Origin: Castellaniella caeni NBRC 101664
GTDB lineage: Bacteria; Pseudomonadota; Gammaproteobacteria; Burkholderiales; Burkholderiaceae_B
Reading direction: 5' to 3'
Length of the DNA stretch: 64,000 nucleotides
NCBI RefSeq assembly: GCF_001592225.1
Contig: NZ_BCWN01000003.1
Coordinates: forward strand, 62,001-126,000
Below are positions 1-9,373 of this stretch, piece after piece. Both the position numbers and the translations under genes were made by a program. Below the pieces are notes generated by a model, which saw only the letters and a list, made by a program, of their open reading frames with translations, was not told the origin of the DNA and searched no databases. Numbering within the stretch: the first letter of the stretch is position 1; each line of letters begins with the position of its first letter.

Positions 1-1
1 G

Positions 2-871
2 CAGGGGCGCGGCATGGTCAACATCCTGGCCGCCGACCGTCTGATGCAATCGCCCCGGCTGTACGCCGTCTTCCTGTTGTGGATGCTGGCCGACCTGTAC
101 GAGCGCCTGCCCGAGGTGGGCGACCTCGACAAGCCCAAGCTGGTGTTCTTCTTCGACGAGGCGCACCTGCTCTTCAAGGACGCCCCCAAGGCCCTGCTCG
201 AAAAGATCGAACAAGTGGTGCGCCTGATCCGCTCGAAGGGCGTGGGGGTCTATTTCGTCACGCAGAACCCGGGCGACATCCCCGACACCGTGCTGGGACA
301 GCTGGGCCACCGGGTGCAGCATGCCTTGCGCGCCTTCACCCCGCGCGACCAGAAAGCCGTCAAGACCGCGGCCCAGACCATGCGACCCCGCTCGGGGCTG
401 GACATCGAGGCCGCCATCACCGAGCTGGCCGTGGGCGAGGCGCTGGTGTCGCTGCTCGATGCCAAAGGCCAGCCCACCCCCACCGAGCGCGTCTGGATGG
501 CCGCGCCGGGCAGCCGCATCGGCCCGGCCACCGCCGCCGAACGCGCCCAACTGCGCTCGTCATCCAGCCTGGCGGGCAAGTACGAACAAGCGATCGATCG
601 CGAATCGGCCTACGAAATCCTGCAGCAACGGGCACAGGGCGGTGCGGCCCAGCCGCGCGCCGGGGCTGCGGCCCAGCCGCAACCGGCAGCCGGGGCGCAA
701 GCGCCCGCCGCGGGCCTGGGCGGTGCGCTCAACGACTTCCTGTTCGGCTCCACGGGGCCGCGCGGCGGCCACCGGGATGGCGTGGTGCAAAGCGTGGCCA
801 AGAGCATGATGCGCAATGCCGCCAACCAATTGGTGCGCGGCCTGCTGGGTTCGCTGGTGGGGCGCCGCTGA
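2..871 (+). CDS. HerA/YjgR-type ATPase (DUF853), C-terminal part
   Basis: This is the 3' part of a gene whose start lies left of the window; the frame is open from the first complete codon at base 2. The first residues read [16 protein letters not shown], as in the DUF853/YjgR family of HerA-like hexameric P-loop ATPases. A Walker B stretch, [12 protein letters not shown], lies near codons 50-60, followed by the conserved sensor region [28 protein letters not shown] up to about codon 110. The Walker A part is outside the window. The C-terminal third is Ala/Gln/Pro-rich and low in complexity, then ends in a conserved tail ([11 protein letters not shown]-like) usual for this family. The cellular role of YjgR proteins is not established. 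The ATG at base 14 is internal, not the start. Family assignment is firm; function is not. Confidence 0.88.
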   Translation, partial: QGRGMVNILAADRLMQSPRLYAVFLLWMLADLYERLPEVGDLDKPKLVFFFDEAHLLFKDAPKALLEKIEQVVRLIRSKGVGVYFVTQNPGDIPDTVLGQLGHRVQHALRAFTPRDQKAVKTAAQTMRPRSGLDIEAAITELAVGEALVSLLDAKGQPTPTERVWMAAPGSRIGPATAAERAQLRSSSSLAGKYEQAIDRESAYEILQQRAQGGAAQPRAGAAAQPQPAAGAQAPAAGLGGALNDFLFGSTGPRGGHRDGVVQSVAKSMMRNAANQLVRGLLGSLVGRR

Positions 872-903
872 GGCGCCGGGCCGGACAAGAACGGACGGCT
901 TAC

Positions 904-1428
904 GTGTCCAGCGACACCAGTGGCATGAGCGGCAACGCGCAGGCTTACACGCAGGCAATCTACCGCATCGACGGCCCGCCCCCCGTCTTGCTGCGCATCG
1001 GCCAGGTCTCGGCCGCGCTGGCGCAGCTGCACCAGCATCACGGCTGCGCCAGCAGCGTGTTCATCACTGCCTGCAACCCGCGCAGCCGACGCCTGCGCCC
1101 GGCGGCCAACCAGCGGCGGCTGCGCGCCCTGCGGCGGGCGCTGGACGTGCTGGGCCGCGCCTATCTGCCCGCCTGCGGCCTCGATCCACAGCACCTGTGG
1201 CCCGACGAACCCAGCCTGTGGGTGCCCGGCCTGCCCCTGCGCCAGGGCCTGCAGCTGGCCCGGCGATTCGGGCAGAACGCCATCGTCTGGTGCCGCGACC
1301 CGCAGCCCGCGCGCCTGGTCTGGACGTACCCGCCAAAGGCCCGGACACGCGCCGAAGGCCGGGGCACGACCAGCGCAACGCCCTGGGGAAACCCCCAATG
1401 CACTCGTCCCTCGGGACGCCTATACTGA
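904..1428 (+). CDS. DUF3293 family protein
   Basis: A small protein of about 174 residues encoded 32 bp downstream of the YjgR-like gene, so the two may be cotranscribed. The pattern AYTQAIYRI near the N-terminus, SVFITACNPRSRRL in the middle and LARRFGQNAIVWCRDPQPARLVW near the C-terminus are typical of DUF3293, a family of unknown function. The start is uncertain: GTG at 904 or ATG at 925, both in frame, neither with a strong Shine-Dalgarno sequence. The stop (tga, 1426-1428) falls within the TATACTGA stretch that may also be the -10 element of the structured RNA downstream. The longer ORF extending back to base 79 is a shadow of the preceding gene. Confidence 0.72.
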   Translation: MSSDTSGMSGNAQAYTQAIYRIDGPPPVLLRIGQVSAALAQLHQHHGCASSVFITACNPRSRRLRPAANQRRLRALRRALDVLGRAYLPACGLDPQHLWPDEPSLWVPGLPLRQGLQLARRFGQNAIVWCRDPQPARLVWTYPPKARTRAEGRGTTSATPWGNPQCTRPSGRLY

Positions 1429-1545
1429 AGTTGCTACCAGATGGTAGCTCTTCTTCGCCCGAACGGCGTTGACTTATGCACCGCCTCAGCGCGGTGTGAC
1501 TGCCCCAGTGGCAGTAGGGCCCCACCAGAAGGTGGGGCCTTTGCA
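1421..1545 (+). ncRNA. candidate structured small RNA or 3'UTR RNA
   Basis: Five consecutive short hairpins can be drawn on the plus strand in about 110 bases: GCTACC/GGTAGC (1433-1448), CGCC/GGCG (1456-1468), CACCGC/GCGGTG (1479-1496), ACTGCC/GGCAGT (1499-1515) and GGCCCCACC/GGTGGGGCC (1518-1539) followed by TTT. A TATACT hexamer at 1421-1426 could be a -10 element, but no good -35 is visible. No plus-strand gene lies downstream, so a riboswitch is unlikely. It is either a free-standing small RNA with its own terminator or the structured 3' end of the DUF3293 transcript. No known RNA family was recognised. Pairing was done by eye. Confidence 0.45.
1517..1542. terminator. intrinsic terminator (DUF3293/sRNA; possibly bidirectional)
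   Basis: A 9-bp GC-rich stem, GGCCCCACC pairing with GGTGGGGCC, closes an AGAA loop, with TTT after it on the plus strand. It sits between the plus-strand DUF3293 gene or small RNA and the 3' end of the minus-strand diguanylate cyclase gene, which ends at 1599. The T-tract is short, so efficiency is uncertain. Confidence 0.6.
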
Positions 1546-1598
1546 TGCAAGGGCTCTGCCTTCGCGAAGCCAACCTTCGCAAGCCCAGCCCATACCCT

Positions 1599-3188
1599 CT
1601 ATGCCTGCGTCGAACCCTCCTGCAAACAATCGGGCGCTGCCATCACGCGGTTTCGCCCGGCCGCCTTGGCACGGTACAAGGCCTCGTCGGCCGCCTTCAG
1701 GGTCAGTGCAGAATCGCCCTCGCACCAGGGGGCCACGCCGATGGACACCGTCACCACATCGTCCGGCAGCAGCGCGGTCTGCTCGACCACCGCGCGCACC
1801 CGCTCGGCCACCAGCACCCCGGCGGCCAGCCTGGTGCCAGGCAACAGCGCCAGAAACTCTTCGCCTCCCATGCGAAACAGGGCGTCGGCCTCGCGCGCCT
1901 GGCTGCGCATCAGCTGGGCCACCTGCTGGATCACGCGATCCCCGGCATCATGTCCGTACTGATCGTTGATGCGCTTGAAAAAATCGATGTCCAGCACCAT
2001 GACCGAAAAGGGCCGCCCGGCCACCTTGCAGGCCAGCAGCGCCGCGTTCAGGCCGCGACGATTGCCCAGACCGGACAAGGCATCCACGTAGGCCTCGTCG
2101 CGCAGTTGCCCCATCCGCGCTTCTACCATGTCCAGCGCGGCCAGCAGCGCCCGCTTGAGCTGTTGTGCCTCGAAATACCAGCCGCGCACCGAGCGGACGC
2201 GCCGCGCCAGGCCCTGCTCGTAACCGTGCTGCACCAGCAGGGCCAGCTCGCGCAGCGGACGTGCAATCCAGTAAGACAGCATCCACAACAGGATCATCAG
2301 CAGGGCGGCAGGCGCCAGCGTGAGCCACAGCACATGGCGCATCAACCCACTGAGCCGCGACAGGGTCGCCGCCGTGGGACGCTGCACGACGATCCCCCAC
2401 TTGGACAAAGGCGCATAGGCATAGCCCGCCAGCATGTCGATCCCCTGGCTGTTGACGAGGCGTTGCTGGCCTGCCCGCCCCTGCAAGACCTCGTCGATCA
2501 CCGTGTTGCCCTTCACGGGATGCCCGATGCGCTCGGTCTCCGGGTGATAGAGCATGAGACGGTTGGCATCGACGACATAGACGTATGTGTCGTTGCGAAA
2601 GAATTGCTGGCTGATCAGGCGCGACAGACCGCCGTCCGCCTTCAGGTAGAACGTGCCCGCGACATAGCCCAGATAGCGGCCATCGGGTGTCTGCAGGGGA
2701 TGTGTGAGCTGCACGGCCAGGTTACCCAGCAAAGACACGAAAGGCCGACTGATGGTCGCGATACGGTAGCGATCGGCGACGTCCGGCCCGGGCTGGCTGG
2801 CCCGGCGTCCTTCCAGCTGTAGCGTCTTTGGCACCACGAACGAGATGATGCCGTCGCTATCCGTGATGCTGACGGCATTGAAGCTGACCCCCTGCTCGCG
2901 CAGGCGGTGCAACTCGGTCTGTACCACGCGGGCATCCATGTCGGAGCGCCCCATGCGCCCGGCGGCATAGGCCAGGTCTTGCTGCGCCTGGCGCAAGATG
3001 TCCGAAATGGTGGCCGCCAGCTTTTGCGCAAATGCTTCGTTGGTGTCGAGCGTATCGGAGATCAGCTGTTCGCGTTGTGCCTGATAGACCCCCAGGGCCC
3101 CGGCCACCAGCAGGGCCAACGTGCTGCACACCGACAACATCAAGATCAGCTGTCGTAAATTGATTCTGGACGGTCGCCAAACCCGCAT
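1599..3188 (-). CDS. membrane-bound diguanylate cyclase (Cache sensor + GGDEF)
   Basis: A 529-residue protein expected to make cyclic di-GMP from two GTP at the inner membrane. A first membrane helix lies at about residues 12-35, a periplasmic Cache-type sensor region at about 36-283 and a second helix at about 286-309, followed by a short HAMP-like linker. The GGDEF domain covers about 362-515. The active-site motif is GGEEF at 441-445, and an allosteric inhibition site RxxD (R432-D435) lies exactly five residues upstream, so product inhibition is likely. No EAL domain is present. The ligand sensed is unknown. The gene stands alone between the small RNA region and the Wadjet block. A link to the exopolysaccharide locus 13 kb away would make biological sense but is inference only. 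Confidence 0.93.
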   Translation of the reverse strand: MRVWRPSRINLRQLILMLSVCSTLALLVAGALGVYQAQREQLISDTLDTNEAFAQKLAATISDILRQAQQDLAYAAGRMGRSDMDARVVQTELHRLREQGVSFNAVSITDSDGIISFVVPKTLQLEGRRASQPGPDVADRYRIATISRPFVSLLGNLAVQLTHPLQTPDGRYLGYVAGTFYLKADGGLSRLISQQFFRNDTYVYVVDANRLMLYHPETERIGHPVKGNTVIDEVLQGRAGQQRLVNSQGIDMLAGYAYAPLSKWGIVVQRPTAATLSRLSGLMRHVLWLTLAPAALLMILLWMLSYWIARPLRELALLVQHGYEQGLARRVRSVRGWYFEAQQLKRALLAALDMVEARMGQLRDEAYVDALSGLGNRRGLNAALLACKVAGRPFSVMVLDIDFFKRINDQYGHDAGDRVIQQVAQLMRSQAREADALFRMGGEEFLALLPGTRLAAGVLVAERVRAVVEQTALLPDDVVTVSIGVAPWCEGDSALTLKAADEALYRAKAAGRNRVMAAPDCLQEGSTQA

Positions 3189-3338
3189 CCCCTACCCTCT
3201 GAACAGTATGCCGACCCCTCAAAGACCTGAGCGCCGATACCGGGCAGACTACACCAAGCACAAAGGCGGACTCAATCAGACCGACTACGGACTTACCCCA
3301 CGCAACACGCCGACAGCACCACGAACACGCCGCGCGGC

Positions 3339-4094
3339 TTACTGCCGCGTGGCCGCCCGCGCCTGCTGCCAGTCGAGCAGCGCGCGCGTGGCATGCGCCA
3401 TGATGCGCTCGTAGCGCGCTTGCGCCAGCGTGTCGCGCAAGGCCTGCAGCAAGGCCTGGGTGCCCGTGCGGGCGAGCGTCGGCAGTTCGGGATGGCCGAG
3501 CAGGCCGATCTGGACATGCGCCAGGGTGTCGGCCACCAAACGCCAGCCCAGCGTGGGCATGCGGGCGTCGAGCGACACGAGCAGGCTGCCCAGGGTTTGC
3601 AGCACGGGCTGCGCGGCAGCCAGGTCGGCCCCCGCCGACATGGCGTGCCAAAGCGCCATGTGAATGGCGCGCCGCAGCTCGATCTTGAAATCGATCGCGG
3701 CGGCCTCGTCGACCTCGATCTGTTCGAAGTGCCGCTGGAAGCGCGCCTCGGCGGCGGTATCCAGTACGGTGCGCAAATCGCCGATGAGCATTGTCAGGGG
3801 TGGAATGGCGGCAATCTCGAACGCCTGGCTGAACGCCACGCCCCACTGATCCAGCCCGGTGAGCAGCAGCCCCAGTCGCAGCGCCTGCGCGTCGGGCGTC
3901 GCGCCCGCGCGGCACCAGTCGTGACACTGCTGCCGCGCCTCGGCCAGCGGCTGGATGCCTCCGGCAGGGTCGGCAGCCAGGCGAAAGACGCGGGCAAATA
4001 CGCCTTGCGCCCGATGTGCCGCCTCGATCTGCACCTGTCGTGAGGCAAGGTCGGCCAGCGGATCAACAAAAGCGGGGGAGATTTCTTGAGTCAT
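3339..4094 (-). CDS. uncharacterised helical protein downstream of Wadjet genes
   Basis: A 251-residue protein that I do not recognise. Start chosen at the ATG at 4094 (MTQEISPAFVDPLADL), because the 50 extra codons upstream read through the intergenic space and are Cys/Arg-rich noise. It has no signal peptide or membrane segment and looks almost entirely alpha-helical, with acidic and Leu/Ala-rich stretches such as RFQRHFEQIEVDEAAAIDFKIELRRAIHMALWHAM in the middle. No catalytic motif is visible. It begins 49 bp after the jetD stop in the same direction, so it could be the fifth gene of the Wadjet transcript. A separate promoter in the gap cannot be excluded. It may equally be an unrelated chromosomal gene bordering the block. 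Confidence 0.7.
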   Translation of the reverse strand: MTQEISPAFVDPLADLASRQVQIEAAHRAQGVFARVFRLAADPAGGIQPLAEARQQCHDWCRAGATPDAQALRLGLLLTGLDQWGVAFSQAFEIAAIPPLTMLIGDLRTVLDTAAEARFQRHFEQIEVDEAAAIDFKIELRRAIHMALWHAMSAGADLAAAQPVLQTLGSLLVSLDARMPTLGWRLVADTLAHVQIGLLGHPELPTLARTGTQALLQALRDTLAQARYERIMAHATRALLDWQQARAATRQ

Positions 4095-4143
4095 CGGAAT
4101 TACTGAGTGAGGGTATCCTTGTCGCGGACAGGAAACCCGGAGA

Positions 4144-5316
4144 TTACGGCAATTGCCGCAACTGAGCACTGACCCACGCAAAACCCAGGTGTTCCTGCTC
4201 CAGCCGCAGCCCCTGGCGCAGGTGGTTGTCGCGCAAGGCATCATACAGTTGACGCTCCGTCGCGGTAAGGTGAGGCAGGTCGGCTTGCTGGGGCTTGTCT
4301 TCGTGGCCCCAAAAATCCCGGTGCGCCTCCAGCGTGGCCCGATCCATCAAGACGGATCGCACCTGCGGAAAAAACCCGCGCAACTGGTTCAAGATGGCAA
4401 AGCCGTGGGTATCGATATCCCCCCAGTAATAGAGGGGGAGCCGATGCAGCCAGCCCGCCTGGGCCAGCGCATCCCAGCCGTAGCCCGCGCCAAAGACGGC
4501 CAGGCCGCCAGGCATCGAGGGCAGGCTCAGAAAATTGATTTCGTTTTCAGTGATGATGACGCGCCGGACAGCAAGCCGCAATTGGCTGAAACTGTGAACA
4601 TCCAGCGTCATGTCGGGACACGTCAGGCCCTCAAGCGTCTGGACGGCCGGATCGAGCACGCGGCAGCGAATGCGCACCGGCTTGTCCAAAAAACCATAAC
4701 GGGCGGCAAATTGCGCCACGCCGGTGCTATCCGCCTCGATTGACTCGGCAGGCAGGGCGAGATCCAGCAAGGCAGCCAGCACGGCACGATGGGTTTCGAT
4801 CAATTTGCTATGGACACCCGGGGCATCCACCTGCCGCAGATAAACGGCCGGGCGCGGATGCTGCCGTACCCACACCACCACCTGCAGCAGCGCGGGCCAC
4901 TGGGGGTGCAGCGCCAAGGCCTGCAAGGGGTATTTGCACACCCAGGGCAGCACGTCCGGACAGCGCTGGCGCGTCATCCGCACCAGGTCGGCAAAACGCT
5001 GCCAGTCGGCCTGCTTGTCCAGCCAACGCACGGCATCGTCCAAGGCATCCAGCCACAAAGCGGCAGGCAACTGCTGCTCGCCCTGCACCCGGTGGCGCAC
5101 GGGCTGCCACTCGATGCGCAAGGGCGGCGCATTGCGCAGCCCCGCGGCCCAGGCGCGCACGGCCTCGAAGCGCTCGGTGATATCCGCCGAGCCAGGCTTT
5201 TTCAGACTCAGGCGCAAGGGAAAGTGCGTGGCGGCGCCACAGGCCTCGCGCAGCAGTTCGCCGCGATCCCAGAGGCGCTGCACCTGGGCCCGGGCTTCTT
5301 TAGCGGTCGTCCACAT
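4144..5316 (-). CDS. jetD: Wadjet system protein JetD (Toprim nuclease subunit)
   Basis: A 390-residue protein with an N-terminal DUF3322-type region and a C-terminal DUF2220/Toprim region. The Toprim signature is visible: [12 protein letters not shown] supplies the first acidic residue, and [14 protein letters not shown] carries the DxD pair. The ending [12 protein letters not shown] is also typical of JetD. In characterised Wadjet systems JetD cleaves closed circular plasmid DNA after the SMC-like motor JetABC has extruded a loop. The ATG at 5316 overlaps the jetC stop by 17 bp, so the genes are translationally coupled. All expected acidic Toprim residues seem present, so the nuclease should be active. 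Confidence 0.92.
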   Translation of the reverse strand: MWTTAKEARAQVQRLWDRGELLREACGAATHFPLRLSLKKPGSADITERFEAVRAWAAGLRNAPPLRIEWQPVRHRVQGEQQLPAALWLDALDDAVRWLDKQADWQRFADLVRMTRQRCPDVLPWVCKYPLQALALHPQWPALLQVVVWVRQHPRPAVYLRQVDAPGVHSKLIETHRAVLAALLDLALPAESIEADSTGVAQFAARYGFLDKPVRIRCRVLDPAVQTLEGLTCPDMTLDVHSFSQLRLAVRRVIITENEINFLSLPSMPGGLAVFGAGYGWDALAQAGWLHRLPLYYWGDIDTHGFAILNQLRGFFPQVRSVLMDRATLEAHRDFWGHEDKPQQADLPHLTATERQLYDALRDNHLRQGLRLEQEHLGFAWVSAQLRQLP

Positions 5317-8300
5317 CGCCAGCCTTGCGTGCCCGGTAATCTTCGATGCTCAGGTTGCGCAGGCGCGACGCCCGCCCGCCTTCGTTATGCACGAACCCGA
5401 CACTGGAGACGAAGGGCTCGATGATGTGGATTTTCTGCAGCGGGGTGACGATGAGCAGTTGCAGATTCAATTGCCTGAACAGGGTCAGCCCATACTCGGC
5501 GGATTCATCCGAGCCGCGCCCGAACGCCTCATCGATGACGACGAACCGGAAAGACCGCGAACGCACGGCCCCCCATTCGAGGCCGAACTGATAGGCCAGA
5601 CTCGCGGCCAGGATCGTATAGGCCAGTTTTTCTTTCTGCCCGCCAGATTTACCGCCGGAATCCGAATAATGTTCCTGCTCGCTGTCGTCGGCGCGCCAAC
5701 GCTCGCTGGCGGCAAACAGGAACCAGTTGCGCACGTCGGTGACCTTGGCCGTCCAGCGGCGATCTTGCTCGGACAGGCCCTCGCGCCCCCGGAAGCGGTC
5801 GACGATCGCCTTGACCTGCAAGAACTTAGCCTCGGAATATTGCGCATCTTCCGAACCCGTGACGGCCCCCTCTGTGCAGGCCCGCAACTCTTGCTGGAAA
5901 TCGCGAATCTCGACATCCGGACTCAGCTGCGATTCGAGCACGATGTAGCGCCCCGGGTTGTAATCGATTTCACCCAAAGACTGGTTGATGCGCGCAATGC
6001 GATCTTTGATGGTTTCCCGCTCGCGCGCCAGCTGCGCATTGAAGTTGGCAATCTCGTTGATGGCGTTGACGTTGAGCAATTCTTTGAAGCGCGCCACAAA
6101 ACGCGGCAAATCGTCCGCATTCAAGCGATCCAGCATGCGCCGGAACTCATCGGCGGCTTCCAGGCTGGCATCGACTTCGGCGGTTTCCAGCTTGAAGGCT
6201 TCTTTGAAGGACACCATGGCTTTGATGATCTTCTCGGCCAGGCGCTTGAGCTTGCCGTCTTCATTATCGATGTCGGCCTGCAGCCAGGTACGCACATCCT
6301 GCTCGCGCTTGTCGCACGACTCGACCGTCAGTTGGTGCGCACCCAAAGCCTGGGCCGACAACTGCCGCAGGGCAGGCGCCAGCGCGGCATCGACGAGCGA
6401 CTCAGCCAGCAAGGCCTCGGTCTGCGCCCGCAAGTCGGCCGCGGCCTGCTGGCGCTGCTGCACGTCACCCCGGCTCTCGAGGGCGGCTTTCCAGCGCTGC
6501 GTGGTCTGTTCGAGCAGCCGCTGCTGGGCCGCCAGGCGCTCGCTAAGCTGCTTGAGCCTGTCCGACGCCTGCTCCAGCGCCCGATACTCCTGTTCGAGGG
6601 CCGCGATTTCCGTGGCCACGCCAGCCCAATCCAATTCGTCGAAACTGGTGAACTCATCGAGCCGCGCCAAGGCATCGAGCTGCGTCTGCAGCCCCTTGCG
6701 CTCGGTTTCGAATTTGGCAATCCGGGCACCCACCTCGCCCAGCTGGGCTTCCAGTTGAGCGCGGCGCGCTTCCAGGGCGGCAATCTTGGCTTCGTTGCTC
6801 CAGCCCAGCACGTAACGGCTGCGGTCATCGATGCGACGGCGATCGTCTTTTTCGTGCCGCCCGCTGGGGTCTTTGACCTGCCCTGCCCGCGTGATGGCCC
6901 GCGCCTCGCGGCGGAACTGGTCTTGGTTGGCGCAGCAGGCGACGTCAAAACGGTGCGCCAGCTCGCGCTCGAGCCAGTCGTAATAGGGTGAATCGGGTTT
7001 GATCGCCAGCTTGCGCACCAGTGAATCCGGGTGCAGGACGGGCAAGGGGGCCGCCTTGCGTGCCCGCACATGAAAGTACACCAGGCGACCCCGCAGGTGA
7101 TTGCCATCCACCCACTGGGCCACGGCCCGATAGTGTTCATCGGGCACCAGCAAGGCCAGGCCAAAACCGCGCAACAGCCGTTCGGTGGCGCCTTCCCAGG
7201 CGCGCTCGTCTTCCCGCACCTGGATGAGCTCGCCCACAAAAGGCATGTCTCCCGCGTCCAGACCCAGCGCGGCGCACAAGGCCTCGCGAATCTGCACCTG
7301 CTGCACGTCGATATTGCTGCGGCGCTGCTTGAGGCTGTCGATCTCCAGGCTCAACTGCTCATGCGTCTGGCGTCCCTGGCGCAGGGTAACGGCCTGCTCG
7401 GTGACGGCATTCTGCATGTCGGCTTCGCGGGCGCTCAAGGCCTCGCGGCTGTCCTTGAAGAACGTCTGCTGTCGGTCAAAAGCAGCCGCATCCGTTGCCG
7501 CATCGGCCTGCACCCGCACGGCCAACTGCCGATAGCGCTCGGCCTTGTCACGGCGGCGATCCCGCAACACGCTTTTTTGCTGGATCTCGGCCGCCAAACG
7601 GCCCAGCCGGTCGCCGCCGTTCTCATGAATCGCCTGCTTGAGCTCGTCGGCCTGGGCTTGCTGCTGCACGCGCTCGGCTTCGATACGCTCGATCTGCGAC
7701 TCGACCCGGCGCGACTCGTCTGCCAGCAAGCCCAGGCGTTTGTCCAGCAAAGCGAGCTTCAGTTGGGCAAAATAGGCGCGTAGACCCTCACGGCAGTGGC
7801 GCAAGTGGCCCACGTGCGCTGCCAGCTGTGTGTGGCGACCACAGTCGGCCACCAGCGGCGTGAGGTGCTCCACTTGCTCGCGCGCCCTGAGTACGGCTTG
7901 GTACGCCCGGTTGAGATCATCGAAATGGGCGATCAGGGTCTGAATGCGCGAAGCCACCTCGAAGGGTTCCAGCATGTGGCTGCGGACAAAATCAGTGAGA
8001 TTGCCCACCGACTTCATCGAAACCGTCTGATGGAAGAGTTCGAGCGCCTGATCGTTTTCGATGCCAAAGCGGCGGCGAAACCACGCGGCGTAGGGCGGAA
8101 ACGTATCTTGCAGGTCGGCGCCGGAGGCGCGCAGGCGCTTGCGCAGCACCGCAATGTCCGTGCCGAAATCGGCAAAGTCGGTCGCGATCGCCATCTCGCG
8201 CTCGGCTCCGACGAAAAACCGCGCGGGCTGGCCGTGCGACTCTTTCATCCAGAATACTTGCGCAAGCGACACCGTCTGGTCGTAGCCAGCGTTGTGAAAC

Positions 8301-8674
8301 ACCCCCAGGATGACCGAATAACTGTTGTGATCGCGCAGCGAGACTGGCCTGGCGGCCCCGGTGACCTCGTTGCGCTCAGACTTGTAATGCCCCAGCACGT
8401 AAGAACGCAGGCTGCGTTCTTTGGCGTCGGCCCCCGCCGCCTTGTTGTAGGCGATGCGGTTGGCGGGCACGAGCAGCGTCGTGACGGCATCCACCAAGGT
8501 GGACTTGCCCGAACCGATATCCCCGGTGAGCAAGCCATTTCTGCCATCGAGCTGCAGCGTCCAGACCCGCCCGTCGAACGTGCCCCAGTTATAGACCTCG
8601 AGGCGCATGAGGCGAAAGCCGGACAAGGCATCGTCGGCGACGAAATCCAGGCCCAGGGATTGCGCGTCATTCAT
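5300..8674 (-). CDS. jetC: Wadjet system SMC-like ATPase JetC
   Basis: A 1124-residue SMC/MukB-like motor. The N-terminal head carries a Walker A motif, [21 protein letters not shown], at about residues 50-70. The middle 700 or so residues are long coiled coils rich in Glu, Arg, Gln and Leu, interrupted near the centre by a globular hinge. The C-terminal head has the ABC signature [12 protein letters not shown] and Walker [16 protein letters not shown]. In type I Wadjet this is the loop-extruding subunit that senses small circular DNA. Start chosen at ATG 8674: it has GGAG seven bases upstream and overlaps the jetB stop by 8 bp. The longer frame to 8908 runs antisense-like through jetB and is rejected. 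Confidence 0.95.
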   Translation of the reverse strand: MNDAQSLGLDFVADDALSGFRLMRLEVYNWGTFDGRVWTLQLDGRNGLLTGDIGSGKSTLVDAVTTLLVPANRIAYNKAAGADAKERSLRSYVLGHYKSERNEVTGAARPVSLRDHNSYSVILGVFHNAGYDQTVSLAQVFWMKESHGQPARFFVGAEREMAIATDFADFGTDIAVLRKRLRASGADLQDTFPPYAAWFRRRFGIENDQALELFHQTVSMKSVGNLTDFVRSHMLEPFEVASRIQTLIAHFDDLNRAYQAVLRAREQVEHLTPLVADCGRHTQLAAHVGHLRHCREGLRAYFAQLKLALLDKRLGLLADESRRVESQIERIEAERVQQQAQADELKQAIHENGGDRLGRLAAEIQQKSVLRDRRRDKAERYRQLAVRVQADAATDAAAFDRQQTFFKDSREALSAREADMQNAVTEQAVTLRQGRQTHEQLSLEIDSLKQRRSNIDVQQVQIREALCAALGLDAGDMPFVGELIQVREDERAWEGATERLLRGFGLALLVPDEHYRAVAQWVDGNHLRGRLVYFHVRARKAAPLPVLHPDSLVRKLAIKPDSPYYDWLERELAHRFDVACCANQDQFRREARAITRAGQVKDPSGRHEKDDRRRIDDRSRYVLGWSNEAKIAALEARRAQLEAQLGEVGARIAKFETERKGLQTQLDALARLDEFTSFDELDWAGVATEIAALEQEYRALEQASDRLKQLSERLAAQQRLLEQTTQRWKAALESRGDVQQRQQAAADLRAQTEALLAESLVDAALAPALRQLSAQALGAHQLTVESCDKREQDVRTWLQADIDNEDGKLKRLAEKIIKAMVSFKEAFKLETAEVDASLEAADEFRRMLDRLNADDLPRFVARFKELLNVNAINEIANFNAQLARERETIKDRIARINQSLGEIDYNPGRYIVLESQLSPDVEIRDFQQELRACTEGAVTGSEDAQYSEAKFLQVKAIVDRFRGREGLSEQDRRWTAKVTDVRNWFLFAASERWRADDSEQEHYSDSGGKSGGQKEKLAYTILAASLAYQFGLEWGAVRSRSFRFVVIDEAFGRGSDESAEYGLTLFRQLNLQLLIVTPLQKIHIIEPFVSSVGFVHNEGGRASRLRNLSIEDYRARKAGDVDDR

Positions 8675-9323
8675 CCCGCTCTCCAGAATCGCTTGCATCA
8701 TCCGCCAACGCAGCCCGATAGCCCGCCAGGCGCGCCTCGAACTCAGCCAGCCACTGGGCATCCACAAAAGCCTTGAGAATGCGGCGCACCTCGTAGCTGG
8801 CGCCGACGGTGCCCTGGGCGGACTTGAGTTTGTGCAAAAAACCGAGTTCCAGCACTTTGTTGATGGTGGCATCGACCCGGTCGATGAGCCGCGCCTCGTT
8901 GCTGTCATCAGGCAGAAACACCCGGATCAGCTCGACGATTTCATCGCGCGAAAGCACCAGGCGCGGGTCGCTGCCCCCGGCGTCCGACTCGGCCAGCTTC
9001 TTGCGCAGCAGCGCCAGCAACAGGCTGACCGGAAACGACAGAGGGCGTCGCGCCATCAGACGGGGCAAGGCAGGCGCGGCCCCATCGGCGGCGGATTCCG
9101 CCCGGGCCTTCAGGAAGGCATAGCCTTCGGCCTCATCGAGCACCAGGTCGAGATTGAGCACCGCGACATAGTCGCGCACGCGGGCCTGCAAATCGAGCAG
9201 GCGGGCCCACTGGCGTTCGTCCTGCTGCCGGTATTGAACCCCTTTCAGCAGCCCGATCAACAGCACCGACAACTCAGCCCCGGGCGGCGCGACTTCTTCG
9301 GGCGGGATTTGAATTTCTTGCAT
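8667..9323 (-). CDS. jetB: Wadjet system protein JetB (DUF4194)
   Basis: A 218-residue DUF4194 protein, the kleisin-associated subunit (MukE-like) of the Wadjet motor. The typical pattern is visible: [55 protein letters not shown], then a winged-helix-like stretch [21 protein letters not shown] and [38 protein letters not shown]. The first ATG is at 9323. In-frame TTG codons at 9368 and about 9339 are possible earlier starts but add no conserved sequence. The 3' end overlaps jetC by 8 bp. Its gap to jetA is short, consistent with one transcript. Confidence 0.92.
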   Translation of the reverse strand: MQEIQIPPEEVAPPGAELSVLLIGLLKGVQYRQQDERQWARLLDLQARVRDYVAVLNLDLVLDEAEGYAFLKARAESAADGAAPALPRLMARRPLSFPVSLLLALLRKKLAESDAGGSDPRLVLSRDEIVELIRVFLPDDSNEARLIDRVDATINKVLELGFLHKLKSAQGTVGASYEVRRILKAFVDAQWLAEFEARLAGYRAALADDASDSGERDE

Positions 9324-9373
9324 CTCTGACTTACTCGACAAGGTGGTGCGACGGCATGGGTTCGCCAACTGTG

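Noticed and set aside
4934-6991. 685-codon open frame on the plus strand
   Set aside because: Antisense to jetC and jetD, without ribosome site or motifs.
8675-8908. 78-codon N-terminal extension of jetC
   Set aside because: It runs through jetB in another frame, is Arg/Ser/Pro-rich, and the ATG at 8674 has a good ribosome site and the family N-terminus.
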